From an uncultured Aquimarina sp. (lineage in GTDB: Bacteria; Bacteroidota; Bacteroidia; Flavobacteriales; Flavobacteriaceae): DNA of 64,000 bases. Shown here piece by piece: positions 9,244-18,586 of this stretch. Within the stretch, counting starts at the first letter, position 1. Each line of letters starts with the position of its first letter. The stretch lies in assembly GCA_947496355.1 (NCBI GenBank), contig CANMCO010000013.1, forward strand, positions 1-64,000, in the 5' to 3' direction. The translations under genes and the position numbers were made by a program. The notes under the pieces are model-generated. The model had not been told where the DNA came from and made no database searches. It saw only the letters and a list, made by a program, of their open reading frames with translations.

Positions 9244-9268
9244 TGCCTTTAATTAAGGCACAATTTTT
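9244..9268 (+). terminator. Weak intrinsic terminator after the M48 protease
   Basis: A short stem (TGCCTT at 9244-9249 with AAGGCA at 9255-9260, loop TAATT) is followed by a T run at 9264-9268. The stem is only six base pairs, so termination may be partial. Confidence 0.45.
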
Positions 9269-9339
9269 GTCAATTAATATAATTAAGGGGGATATTACAC
9301 ACAATGCTAAAATAGGGCTTTCTTAGAAAACTTTATGTT

Positions 9340-11544
9340 ATGACTGAAGCTGCTATAGAGGAAGAAAACAAACAGATCACCAAGCAATACAAAGAATTGC
9401 TTCGTATTAGCTATAGAGATCTTTCAAAAGAAGACAAGGCACTTATACGTCAAGCTTTTGACGTTGCTGTTGACGCGCATAAAGATCAACGACGTAAAAG
9501 TGGAGAAGCCTATATTTTTCACCCAATTGCAGTTGCCAAAATTGTGGCAAGTGAGATTGGTCTTGACGCTACATCCATTGCCGCAGCTTTACTTCATGAT
9601 GTGGTTGAGGATACAGAATATACTCTTATAGATATTGAACAAATGTTTGGGGAAACCGTAGCACGTATAGTAGACGGGCTAACCAAAATTTCTTCTCTTA
9701 AAAAAGACAGAGACATATCCTTGCAAGCAGAAAATTTCAGAAAAATGCTGCTTACACTTAATGACGATGTACGTGTTATCATTATTAAGATTGCAGATCG
9801 TTTGCATAACATGCAAACGATGGATTCTATGCGACCAGACAAACAAGTAAAAATTGCATCCGAGACGCTTTATATATATGCTCCACTCGCACATAGAATA
9901 GGCTTGTATAACATAAAAACAGAGTTAGAAGATCTAGGTTTAAAATATACCGAGCCTGAAGTTTATAAGGATATTCTAGAAAAAATAAAGGAAAGTAAAG
10001 AAGAGCAAGACTTATATATTAAAAGGTTTTCTGATCGTATAAGAGAAGGGCTAGATAAAGAAGGACTAAACTATACCATAAAAGGGAGACCTAAATCTAT
10101 TTTTTCTATACGTAGAAAAATGGTACGTCAAAACATCTCATTTGATGAAGTATATGACAAGTTTGCAATACGAATCATTTATAAATCTGACCTTGAAAAC
10201 GAAAAATTTATTGCTTGGAAGATATACACCGTAGTTACCGATTATTATCGACCAAACCCTATTAGATTACGAGATTGGATTACACAACCAAAGTCGACTG
10301 GATATGAAGCTCTGCACATAACAGTAGTTGGCCCTGATAGTCAATGGGTTGAGGTTCAGATCCGTAGTGAACGCATGCACGAAATTGCAGAAAAAGGATA
10401 TGCCGCACACTATAAATATAAAAACACTGAAGAAAAACAAGATCAGGGACTAGACGGTTGGTTAAATCGATTGCAAGAAGCATTAGAAAATTCTGAAGCT
10501 AATGCGGTAGATTTTGTAGAAGAATTTAAACTAAATCTTTACGCAAAAGAAATATTTGTTTTTACTCCAGAAGGAGACCTAAAATCTTTACCAAAAGGCG
10601 CAACGGCCCTTGACTTTGGTTTTAGTGTTCATACAGAAGTTGGTTTAAGAACAAGGGGGGCAAGAGTAAATGGTAAATTAGTACCATTAAGCCACGAACT
10701 CAAGAGTGGTGATCAAGTAGAAATTATCACTTCGACCAAATCAAAACCTTCATCTAGCTGGTTAGATTACTCTACAACGGCAAGAGCTAGAGCAAAAATC
10801 AAATCTGCTTTACGTGATGAAAAAAAGCAAATCGCAGAAGATGGCAAGGCCATTTTAAAACGTAAACTTCGCTCACAAAAGATTACAATGGGTGAAAAAG
10901 TTGTAAATGAACTTGTTTTATATTTTAAACTTAAAACTAGTCTAGACCTTTTTTATAGAGTTGGAATAGGAACTATTGACAACCAAAAAATCAAGGAGTT
11001 TGCCACTACCCGTAGCAATGTATTCATGAATTTTATTAAAAATAGAATTCGAAGGGGCAATGTCAAAGACGTTAATAGAGAAGAAATAACATCCAAATAC
11101 GACTTGCTAGTTTTTGGTAAAGATTCTGAAAAATTAGAATATAAATTATCTAATTGTTGTAATCCAATTCCTGGAGATGATGTTTTTGGATTTATTACAG
11201 TAAATGAAGGTATAAAAGTTCACAAAAATAACTGCCCAAACGCATTGCAACTGCAAAGTAATTATGCCTATCGTATTATGCCTGCAAAATGGATCGATTC
11301 TAGTCAGGAAGAATTCAAGGCCGTTATTAGACTTAATGGTATAGATAACATTGGTGTAGTAAATGAAGTAACTCAAATAATTTCTAATAACATGCATCTT
11401 GCCATCTACAGCATGAATTTTGATACCAATGACGGGGTGTTTATCGGTAAAATAACAGTAGGAGTAAAAAACAAAAATACCCTGAAAACGGTAATGAAAA
11501 ATCTTTCAAAAATAAGTGGTATTGATAAAGTAGTAAGAGAATAA
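9340..11544 (+). CDS. RelA/SpoT-type (p)ppGpp synthetase/hydrolase
   Basis: Long RSH enzyme of 734 residues that makes and degrades the stringent-response alarmone. Domain order: HD hydrolase (about 45-200; H86 and D87 of the HD motif in LLHDVVEDT), synthetase domain (about 230-370, with RPKSIFSIRRKM and the GYEALH segment), TGS (about 400-460), a helical region, a conserved cysteine domain (NCCNPIPGDDV) and a C-terminal ACT domain (about 660-734). An intact HD motif argues for a bifunctional Rel/SpoT enzyme rather than a RelA-only synthetase. It is followed by a Fur-family gene and purA; PurA is a known inhibition target of ppGpp in E. coli. Confidence 0.95.
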   Translation: MTEAAIEEENKQITKQYKELLRISYRDLSKEDKALIRQAFDVAVDAHKDQRRKSGEAYIFHPIAVAKIVASEIGLDATSIAAALLHDVVEDTEYTLIDIEQMFGETVARIVDGLTKISSLKKDRDISLQAENFRKMLLTLNDDVRVIIIKIADRLHNMQTMDSMRPDKQVKIASETLYIYAPLAHRIGLYNIKTELEDLGLKYTEPEVYKDILEKIKESKEEQDLYIKRFSDRIREGLDKEGLNYTIKGRPKSIFSIRRKMVRQNISFDEVYDKFAIRIIYKSDLENEKFIAWKIYTVVTDYYRPNPIRLRDWITQPKSTGYEALHITVVGPDSQWVEVQIRSERMHEIAEKGYAAHYKYKNTEEKQDQGLDGWLNRLQEALENSEANAVDFVEEFKLNLYAKEIFVFTPEGDLKSLPKGATALDFGFSVHTEVGLRTRGARVNGKLVPLSHELKSGDQVEIITSTKSKPSSSWLDYSTTARARAKIKSALRDEKKQIAEDGKAILKRKLRSQKITMGEKVVNELVLYFKLKTSLDLFYRVGIGTIDNQKIKEFATTRSNVFMNFIKNRIRRGNVKDVNREEITSKYDLLVFGKDSEKLEYKLSNCCNPIPGDDVFGFITVNEGIKVHKNNCPNALQLQSNYAYRIMPAKWIDSSQEEFKAVIRLNGIDNIGVVNEVTQIISNNMHLAIYSMNFDTNDGVFIGKITVGVKNKNTLKTVMKNLSKISGIDKVVRE

Positions 11545-11553
11545 AAAATAATG

Positions 11554-11561
11554 TAACTTTG
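11554..11561 (+). promoter_or_regulatory. -7 box before the Fur-family gene
   Basis: TAACTTTG at 11554-11561 matches TAnnTTTG exactly and lies 13 bases before the ATG at 11575, in the 30-base gap after the RSH gene. It would give the Fur-purA pair its own promoter with a very short leader. No convincing -33 element is visible. Confidence 0.5.
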
Positions 11562-11574
11562 CGTTTTCAAGCGT

Positions 11575-12042
11575 ATGAGTATTAGAGCAACAACACAAAA
11601 TGATCAAAATATCGTTAAAAACGTGTTTACCAGTTTCTTAGAAGAAAATGGTCATAGAAAAACACCAGAACGATATGCCATACTTCAGGAGATTTATGAA
11701 AGTGACGAGCATTTTGATATAGAATCTTTATATATCAAAATGAAAAATAAAAATTATAGGGTTAGTCGTGCTACCTTATATAATACTATCGAGCTCCTTT
11801 TAGACTGCAAACTGGTTAGAAAACATCAATTTGGGCAAAATCAGGCCCAATATGAAAAATCCTATTTTGATAGACAACACGATCACCTTATCCTTACCGA
11901 TACAGGAGATGTTCTCGAATTCTGTGATCCAAGAATTCAATCCATAAAAAAAACAATAGAAGAAATTTTTGATGTAGATATTACAAATCACTCTTTGTAT
12001 TTCTACGGAACTAAAAAGAAACCAACTAATCAAGACAACTAA
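11575..12042 (+). CDS. Fur-family transcriptional regulator lacking the usual CxxC
   Basis: Winged-helix metalloregulator of the Fur/PerR/Zur group, 155 residues. The N-terminal half carries the DNA-binding domain (KTPERYAILQEIYE...VSRATLYNTIELL). The dimerisation half has the HDH metal-binding element in DRQHDHLILTDTGDVLEFCDP. At the place where Fur proteins normally have CxxCG after HDHL(I), this protein has TDTG, so the structural zinc site of classical Fur is missing. Which metal or signal it senses cannot be told. Its stop codon overlaps the purA start (TAATG), implying translational coupling. Confidence 0.9.
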   Translation: MSIRATTQNDQNIVKNVFTSFLEENGHRKTPERYAILQEIYESDEHFDIESLYIKMKNKNYRVSRATLYNTIELLLDCKLVRKHQFGQNQAQYEKSYFDRQHDHLILTDTGDVLEFCDPRIQSIKKTIEEIFDVDITNHSLYFYGTKKKPTNQDN

Positions 12043-13313
12043 TGGCGGTAAACTTATTACTTGGTCTTCAATGGGGAGACGAAGGTAAAGGAAAAATTGT
12101 AGACGTTCTTACAAAAGATTATGATATAATTGCTAGATTTCAGGGAGGTCCAAATGCGGGACACACTCTAGAATTTGACGGAATCAAACATGTATTACAC
12201 ACCATCCCTAGTGGTATCTTTCATGACAAAGCCATTAATTTGGTTGGAAATGGAGTAGTAATTGACCCGGTTATTTTCAAAAAAGAATTAGACAATCTAG
12301 ATAAATTTAATCTAGACTACAAATCTAAACTAGTAATTTCCAGAAAAGCACATTTGATATTACCAACACATAGAATTCTGGATGCAGCATCTGAGGCTTC
12401 AAAAGGAAAAGCCAAAATAGGATCTACACTTAAAGGAATTGGACCTACTTATATGGATAAAACCGGTAGGAATGGTATTCGTGTTGGTGATTTAGAATTA
12501 AGTAATTGGAAAGATCGCTACCGCACATTGGCAAATAAACATGAAGCAATGATCGATTTCTATGATTCCAAAATCGAGTACGATTTAGAAGAGTTAGAAC
12601 GTGAATTCTTTGAAGCGGTTAAAGTGCTAAAATCACTTACTTTTATTGATAGCGAAGAATATTTGCATCAAGCTCAGAAAGAAGGAAAAACAATTCTGGC
12701 AGAAGGTGCGCAAGGATCTTTATTGGATATTGATTTTGGAACTTACCCTTTTGTAACTTCTTCTAACACTACAGCTGCGGGTGCATGTACCGGCTTAGGT
12801 ATTGCTCCTAATAAAATTGAAGATGTTTTTGGGATTTTTAAAGCTTACACTACGCGAGTAGGTAGCGGACCTTTCCCAACTGAGCTGTTTGATAACGACG
12901 GGGAAACTATGGCACGCGTAGGTAACGAATTTGGTGCAACAACGGGCAGACCCAGAAGATGCGGGTGGCTAGACCTTGTGGCATTAAAATATGCCGTACA
13001 CGTAAACGGTGTTACCAAGTTAATGATGATGAAAGGCGATGTTTTAAGTGGTTTTAAAACTTTAAAAGTATGTACATCCTATAAATATCAAGGTAAGACA
13101 ATTACTCATTTGCCATATAATATAGAACCTGAAAATGTTACACCTATCTATACTGAAATGAAAGGTTGGTCTGAGGATCTAACAGGAATGAATGATGCTT
13201 CTCAACTACCCAAAGAGTTAAATGACTATATAGCCTTTTTGGAAAAAGAACTAGAAACACCAATTACCATAGTATCTGTAGGACCAGATAGAACTCAAAC
13301 AATTCTTAGGTAA
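12042..13313 (+). CDS. purA: Adenylosuccinate synthetase
   Basis: Joins IMP and aspartate with GTP hydrolysis, the first committed step to AMP. The 423-residue protein has the GDEGKGKIVD P-loop at the N-terminus, the GPNAGHT element (about 38-44), GSTLKGIGPTY and the GRPRRCGW motif, all family hallmarks, at normal length. It overlaps the Fur-family gene by one base. The RSH gene just upstream is notable because ppGpp inhibits PurA in E. coli. A strong hairpin follows the stop. Confidence 0.98.
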   Translation: MAVNLLLGLQWGDEGKGKIVDVLTKDYDIIARFQGGPNAGHTLEFDGIKHVLHTIPSGIFHDKAINLVGNGVVIDPVIFKKELDNLDKFNLDYKSKLVISRKAHLILPTHRILDAASEASKGKAKIGSTLKGIGPTYMDKTGRNGIRVGDLELSNWKDRYRTLANKHEAMIDFYDSKIEYDLEELEREFFEAVKVLKSLTFIDSEEYLHQAQKEGKTILAEGAQGSLLDIDFGTYPFVTSSNTTAAGACTGLGIAPNKIEDVFGIFKAYTTRVGSGPFPTELFDNDGETMARVGNEFGATTGRPRRCGWLDLVALKYAVHVNGVTKLMMMKGDVLSGFKTLKVCTSYKYQGKTITHLPYNIEPENVTPIYTEMKGWSEDLTGMNDASQLPKELNDYIAFLEKELETPITIVSVGPDRTQTILR

Positions 13314-13319
13314 GAAAAA

Positions 13320-13366
13320 GTAAAGTATCCCAGTGACACTGTAAACTCTCACTGGGATACTTATCA
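13320..13366. terminator. Bidirectional terminator between purA and the PD40 gene
   Basis: A perfect 14-bp stem (AAGTATCCCAGTGA at 13323-13336 with TCACTGGGATACTT at 13349-13362, 12-base loop) lies between two convergent genes. No long T-tract is present, so it may work as a shared barrier or mRNA 3' end. Confidence 0.7.
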
Positions 13367-13389
13367 AATGTTTTCAATAACTTTTTAAA

Positions 13390-14619
13390 CTACAGTGAAG
13401 TTGTTGCTTCTTTATTGGGCACTAATTCTATTACTCTTTCCAATTGCCACTTGGTATTTGGTTTAGTAACGGGACGATACTTTGGAAACAAAGTCATTTG
13501 TTTAAAACCATATATGTCATCATCACCTCTACCCCCTTTACGATTACTTGCAAAGTATCCTATTTTATTCTCTTCATTAATAATAAAAGTAAAATCATCT
13601 TTTGTACTATTAATAGGTTCCCCAAGATTATAAACACCGACTACCCCGTTCTTATCAGGTAAAACCATAAAAACATCTAAACCACCTAACCCCTCATGCC
13701 CGTCACTTGCAAAAAATAATTTTCCTTTATCGCTAATGTATGGGAATGTTTCTCGACCCGAAGTATTGATTTGGTCACCTAGGTTTCTTGGAGTTTTAAA
13801 GCTTCCATCCTCATTAATTTCGACTACGTATAAATCCGATTTACCATAACTTCCGGGCATGTCACTTGCAAAATATAAATACTTCCCATCTTTTGACAAT
13901 GTGGGATGTGCTATAGAGTATTCATCACTATTAAACGGTAATTCTTCTATATTTCTCCATTTTCCATTATCATAGCTCGCCTTATAGAGCTTTAATAAAA
14001 TTGTACCTTCTTGATTAGTTTTAGATTTTCTTTTAGAATAATTATTTCTAGTAAAATAAACAGTCTTTCCATCCCTACTAAAAGTTGCAGAGGATTCATG
14101 AAATTTTGAATTAATCTCGCCTTTTAACTTGCCTATACTTCTTTGATCTGAAGCTCTCACAGTCGTATACAAGTCCAAAAAAGGTTGATTATTTAATTCA
14201 TGAACTATTTTAGAAAAACTATTTGCATTTCTTGAAGAGGCAAATACCAATTCTCCTTCAAAAAAACTAGGAGCATAATCAGAATACTTTGAGTTAATAC
14301 TCAATCTGTTAACAATAAAATTCTCTGATCTTTCTTCTACTATGGTAATAGAGCTTAGTAAGCTACTATATACCTCTGCTACATATAAGTTTTCATTGTT
14401 ATTGGTATATAAATATGAGAGTTGTTCACTTCTAAACCTATCAAACAATCCTCCTAACTTAAAAGTCTTTTTTACTTCTTTTTTGTAAACTTCATTAGTT
14501 TTATTAAAAGCCAATTTTACTGAAGTTTCATTTGTAGTTTTAAATCGGTTCTCCTGAGAAAATACTGCGCCCCAACAAAACAAAAAAACTAGCCCCCAAA
14601 AGTTTTTTTCCAAAAACAT
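13390..14619 (-). CDS. Exported PD40 (TolB-like propeller) protein without OmpA domain
   Basis: Secreted or periplasmic protein of 409 residues with a signal peptide (about 1-21, ending VFSQ). From about residue 100 it carries PD40/WD40-like propeller blades, each ending in a YFAS or YFTR strand: FSRDGKTVYFTRNN, LSKDGKYLYFASD, ISDKGKLFFASD and a final one ending YFASNRKGGRGDDDIYGF. In Bacteroidota such blades usually precede an OmpA-like peptidoglycan-binding domain (for example the PorE type); here the protein stops about 35 residues after the last blade with no such domain. Function unknown; cell-envelope scaffolding or binding is the general expectation. Confidence 0.8.
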   Translation of the reverse strand: MFLEKNFWGLVFLFCWGAVFSQENRFKTTNETSVKLAFNKTNEVYKKEVKKTFKLGGLFDRFRSEQLSYLYTNNNENLYVAEVYSSLLSSITIVEERSENFIVNRLSINSKYSDYAPSFFEGELVFASSRNANSFSKIVHELNNQPFLDLYTTVRASDQRSIGKLKGEINSKFHESSATFSRDGKTVYFTRNNYSKRKSKTNQEGTILLKLYKASYDNGKWRNIEELPFNSDEYSIAHPTLSKDGKYLYFASDMPGSYGKSDLYVVEINEDGSFKTPRNLGDQINTSGRETFPYISDKGKLFFASDGHEGLGGLDVFMVLPDKNGVVGVYNLGEPINSTKDDFTFIINEENKIGYFASNRKGGRGDDDIYGFKQMTLFPKYRPVTKPNTKWQLERVIELVPNKEATTSL

Positions 14620-15120
14620 TTATTAATATTTTGTATCAATAGTATTACGATACCTAAACCTTTTTCTTTCAAAGCCTACTAATCACATATTTGTAATGAC
14701 CAACATACAACTGGTCAAAATCAAAAATGATTTAACTATTATATAAAAGACGAAAAGTTAGGATGATGCTATCCCCATAGCATTTATCGAAATCCCCTTG
14801 TTTGTTTCCTAGCGCAATTTACTGATAGCTAAGTAGATAAAATGTTAAAGAATTTGCAAAATTCTTTAATTAACTTCTGTTTAGTGACATTGAGTTTTGA
14901 TTTAACAAAGTTCGCATATTTTTGTTTTGTTATTATTGTAGTTTGCCGTGAGGATTCAATACCATTAATTTCCTGATCATTTTGGCCCAAAACAATTTAA
15001 AGTGCAACATGAAGTATAACTGGTGGTTATTAAATGAAAGCAGCTAGGTTTTTTATTTTAGACAAAGAGCCACAATCATTAGATACAATTTTCGTTATTT
15101 TGCATACAAATTTAAAACAC
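14620..15120. other. Intergenic region with hairpin, promoter and a tiny ORF before the OstA-like gene
   Basis: About 500 bases with no recognised gene. It contains a perfect 11-bp inverted repeat at 14845-14869 (TTAAAGAATTT, loop GCA, AAATTCTTTAA), a consensus promoter at 14896-14924, and a 12-codon ORF at 15009-15047 (MKYNWWLLNESS). A second -7-like box (TTATTTTG) lies about 20 bases before the TTG start at 15121. Nothing else is evident. Confidence 0.55.
14896..14924 (+). promoter_or_regulatory. Consensus promoter upstream of the OstA-like gene
   Basis: TTTG at 14896-14899 and TATTTTTG at 14917-14924 match the -33 and -7 elements of Bacteroidota promoters with a 17-base spacer. The implied leader to the TTG start at 15121 is about 190 bases. 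Confidence 0.6.
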
Positions 15121-17007
15121 TTGAAAAACATACTATTTTATATAATTTTCTCTTTTCTATTTTCTGTATTTACATATGCACAGGAAGGAAAACAGATTAA
15201 AGTTCAATCTGATCGTACAATAAAAGACGAAAACAGATTCCCTGGTGCTACTATCCTGGCGATGGTTGATAAACAGGTATACATGCAACATGAAGGAGTT
15301 GAAATATGGTGTGATCAAGCGGTTCATTATGGTGAAGATAAATTTGTAAAAGCACTGGGTAATGTAAAAATCGTTCAAGGTGATACACTCACTATGACTA
15401 GCAAATATGCAGAGTATAATGGCAATACACAATTTGCCTACGCAAGAGATAATGTTTTCATGGAAACCCCTTCCAACACAGTACGTACAGACACTTTATT
15501 TTTTGACCGGCTGAAGCAGCAAGCATACTATCGAAGTGGAGGTACGGTAAAAGATTCTTCGAAAACCAATACCTTAACCAGTAAGATAGGCCGGTTTTTT
15601 ATGGATCGAAAACAATTCTCATTCAATACAAATGTTAAAATTGTAAATCCAGAGAACACTATAGATTCTGAACGCCTAGATTATTATACCGAAAATGGCC
15701 ATGCATATCTGTATGGCCCCTCTACTGTAAAAGGAAAGGAAAGTACCTTATATTGCGAGCGCGGGTTTTATGACACCAAAGTCAAAACCGGTTACGCTAT
15801 AAAGAATGCCAAGATAGATTATGACAATCGTACAGTTTTTGGAGATAGTATTTTTTATAATAGTGCCATTCAATTCGCGTCAGCTACAAACAACATAAAA
15901 GTATTAGATACAGCTAATAATTCAGTTATTACAGGGCATTATGCCGAGGTTTTTAAAGACAAGGATTCTGTTTTTATTACCAAGAGAGCATTAGCTGCTA
16001 CATTGCAGGAAAATGATTCTATATACATTCATAGTGATACACTTATGGTTACAGGAAAGCCTGAACACCGAATAATGAATGGGTTTTATGATGTAAGAAT
16101 ATATAAAAAGACAATGAGCGGTAAAAGTGACTCTATTAATGTAGATCAAATAACCGGGTATACCAAAATGGTAGGAAAGCCTATCATTTGGTCACAAAAA
16201 AACCAAATGACGGGGGATACAATAAAGATCATTTCAAATACAGAAACAGAAAAAATAGATTCTTTGATGGTATATCAGAATGCATTTCTTGTTCAAGAAG
16301 ACACCTTAAAAGCTGGGTACAATCAAGTAAAGGGGCAATCCCTTTATGGGTTATTTAAAGACAATGAGATTTATAAAGTAGATATAGACAAAAACACCGA
16401 GACTATTTTTTATCAACGAGAAAGTGAAGGCGAACTAAAACTTATCGGTATAAACAAAGTACTATCAAGCTCTATTAGTTTACTTTTAAATAATCGTGAA
16501 ATTGAAGATGTGTATTACTATCAAAATGTAGAAGGCACTTTGTATCGTGAAATCGATCTTCCCGAAAACGCACGGGAACTTTCCGGGTTTAATTGGCGAG
16601 GTGATGAACAAATAAATAGTAAAGCAGATCTTTTTCGCGGAGAATCACCCCCAAAACTAACTAAAATAAAAGGAATCCCATTACCAAAAGATGAAGAAGA
16701 TTTCTTTGATGAAGAAACAATAAAACGCCTTGAAGAAAATAAATCGGAAGGCTCTCGTTTATTGGAGCAAGAACTTAAAGATGCCGAACTTAAGGAAATG
16801 AATCAACAATTAGACTCAATACCTCCTAAAAAGAAAATAAAAGTAGATATTGACCCAGAGACAAAAAAAAATAAAAAAAGAACATCTAATATTGACCTTG
16901 ATCTTGAGCGAAGTGCCAGACAGAGGGACAGTATAACCGTAACCTCCTTGAAAAACCATAAGGAACAACTAAAAGATAGTATTAAAAATAAACACGAAAA
17001 AGAGTAA
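15121..17007 (+). CDS. OstA-like outer-membrane biogenesis protein
   Basis: Exported protein with an OstA/LptA-type beta-jellyroll N-terminal region (about 30-250: repeated GNVKIVQGDTLTM-like strands), the fold that binds LPS lipid A in the Lpt bridge. The C-terminal 90 residues are lysine- and glutamate-rich and probably disordered. The frame opens earlier (ATG at 15034), but starting at TTG 15121 gives a clean signal peptide (KNILFYIIFSFLFSVFTYAQ), while the extension is hydrophilic and overlaps a likely promoter; the mature part is unchanged. Length is then 628 residues. Role in LPS transport is a family inference; it could instead be a distinct flavobacterial member. Confidence 0.82.
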   Translation: MKNILFYIIFSFLFSVFTYAQEGKQIKVQSDRTIKDENRFPGATILAMVDKQVYMQHEGVEIWCDQAVHYGEDKFVKALGNVKIVQGDTLTMTSKYAEYNGNTQFAYARDNVFMETPSNTVRTDTLFFDRLKQQAYYRSGGTVKDSSKTNTLTSKIGRFFMDRKQFSFNTNVKIVNPENTIDSERLDYYTENGHAYLYGPSTVKGKESTLYCERGFYDTKVKTGYAIKNAKIDYDNRTVFGDSIFYNSAIQFASATNNIKVLDTANNSVITGHYAEVFKDKDSVFITKRALAATLQENDSIYIHSDTLMVTGKPEHRIMNGFYDVRIYKKTMSGKSDSINVDQITGYTKMVGKPIIWSQKNQMTGDTIKIISNTETEKIDSLMVYQNAFLVQEDTLKAGYNQVKGQSLYGLFKDNEIYKVDIDKNTETIFYQRESEGELKLIGINKVLSSSISLLLNNREIEDVYYYQNVEGTLYREIDLPENARELSGFNWRGDEQINSKADLFRGESPPKLTKIKGIPLPKDEEDFFDEETIKRLEENKSEGSRLLEQELKDAELKEMNQQLDSIPPKKKIKVDIDPETKKNKKRTSNIDLDLERSARQRDSITVTSLKNHKEQLKDSIKNKHEKE

Positions 17008-17068
17008 AACACATACTCTTTTAGAATGAATTCATACTTTCCATCTCTTAAACTGAATAAATATACTG

Positions 17069-18268
17069 TTGAAAAAGGATTTTTTCACATACCAGGCACA
17101 GACCACTCCTCACCCATTAGCAATGGAAATATCTCATGCAGAAGGATCATACATTTATGATAAAGATGGTAAGAAACACTTGGATTTTGTAGCAGGGGTA
17201 TCTGCTTGTAGTTTAGGGCATAAACATCCAAAAGTGGTACAGGCAATAAAAGATCAACTAGACAAGTATTTGCATGTAATGGTTTACGGAGAATATATTC
17301 AAAAACCTGCCGTAGAGCTTACCAAATTACTTGCTTCTTACCTCCCCAATCCTTTAGAAAAGACTTATTTGACCAACTCTGGAACCGAAGCTATCGAGGG
17401 TTCATTAAAATTAGCCCGTAGAGTCACTGGGCGCAGCCAGATCATTTCTGCAAAACTTGCATATCACGGCAATACTATGGGATCTATGAGTGTCATGGGA
17501 TACGAAGAGCGAAAACAAGCATTTAGACCATTAATTCCAGATGTTCGCTTTATAGCCTTTAATAATGAAAAAAATCTGGAGCAGATTACGGATAAAACCG
17601 CCGCTGTAATCTTAGAAACCATACAAGGTGGTGCAGGGTTTATTGAACCAAAAAACCAGTACCTACAAAAAGTTCGTGAACGTTGTAATCAAGTTGGAGC
17701 CTTATTAATATTAGATGAAATCCAACCTGGGTTTGGAAGAACTGGTACTTTGTTTGGTTTTCAAAACTATAACATTATTCCAGATATATTAGTAATGGGA
17801 AAAGGAATGGGCGGTGGACTACCTATTGGTGCTTTTACAGCTTCATCAGAAATGATGAATCAACTTCAAGACAATCCAAAATTAGGGCATATTACAACTT
17901 TTGGAGGCAATCCTGTCATTGCGGCAGCCGCTCTGGCAACTTTGAAAGAAATAACAAACAGTGACTTAATGTCAGAAACCCTAGCGAAAGAAAAACTTTT
18001 TAGATCATTATTAATACACCCGCTAATCAAGGAAATAAGAGGACTTGGTTTAATGTTGGCTTTTATAACACCCTCTGCTGAAATTACAAATAAAATTATA
18101 CTCATGTGTCAGGAAAAAGGACTGATATTATTTTGGTTACTTTTTGAACCTACAGCAGTGCGTATAACTCCTCCGCTAACTATCTCCTTTGAAGAAATAA
18201 AAGAAGGTTGTCGTATACTACTTGATGTTTTAGATCAAATTCAAGACGATAAAAAACTACTTTTGTAG
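17069..18268 (+). CDS. Class III PLP-dependent aminotransferase
   Basis: Transaminase of the acetylornithine/ornithine/4-aminobutyrate group, 399 residues, starting at TTG. Motifs: GVSACSLGHKHP near the N-terminus, the cofactor-phosphate segment NSGTEAIEGSLKLAR, the PLP-stacking ILDEIQPGFGRTG, and the Schiff-base lysine K245 in VMGKGMGGGLPIGAF. The C-terminal FEPTAVRITPPLT is typical of class III. No arginine-pathway genes are adjacent, so the substrate is undetermined and argD should not be assigned. It follows the OstA-like gene by 61 bases on the same strand. Confidence 0.9.
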   Translation: MKKDFFTYQAQTTPHPLAMEISHAEGSYIYDKDGKKHLDFVAGVSACSLGHKHPKVVQAIKDQLDKYLHVMVYGEYIQKPAVELTKLLASYLPNPLEKTYLTNSGTEAIEGSLKLARRVTGRSQIISAKLAYHGNTMGSMSVMGYEERKQAFRPLIPDVRFIAFNNEKNLEQITDKTAAVILETIQGGAGFIEPKNQYLQKVRERCNQVGALLILDEIQPGFGRTGTLFGFQNYNIIPDILVMGKGMGGGLPIGAFTASSEMMNQLQDNPKLGHITTFGGNPVIAAAALATLKEITNSDLMSETLAKEKLFRSLLIHPLIKEIRGLGLMLAFITPSAEITNKIILMCQEKGLILFWLLFEPTAVRITPPLTISFEEIKEGCRILLDVLDQIQDDKKLLL

Positions 18269-18586
18269 TGTAATTTTGATCAAAAAAACGTATCTTTAAT
18301 AGATATTCCTTTCTTTTCACAAATCCTATAACGTATCGAGGCTTATAAAATGATTAAACTCTAAATCATTATATATTAATGGTACGTATTTTGTTAATTA
18401 GTTTGTTAAAAACAATTGGTTTTTGAAGTTTAAACATTCAATTTCATTTGTAATTTTAATACTGAGGAAATCAATAATGCTAAAATAAATGAGGTATTGG
18501 AGTATTTATAATTCTTTCATGTTGGGGAAAACAGAAAGACATCTAATTCCCTTTGATTATTTATTAAGCATCTTTAATCAACGTGT
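18269..18586. other. Gene-free stretch before the TPR protein
   Basis: About 318 bases without a supportable ORF. A weak hairpin (ACTAC/GTAGT at 18256-18269) overlaps the aminotransferase stop, and a -7-like TATCTTTA lies at 18291-18298. Otherwise it is AT-rich with no strong palindrome; the long leader of the TPR gene is unexplained. Confidence 0.45.

Noticed and set aside
9303..9314. 12-base identity AATGCTAAAATA shared with 18476-18487, upstream of the RSH and TPR genes
   Set aside because: AT-rich and short; probably chance, and flanks do not match.
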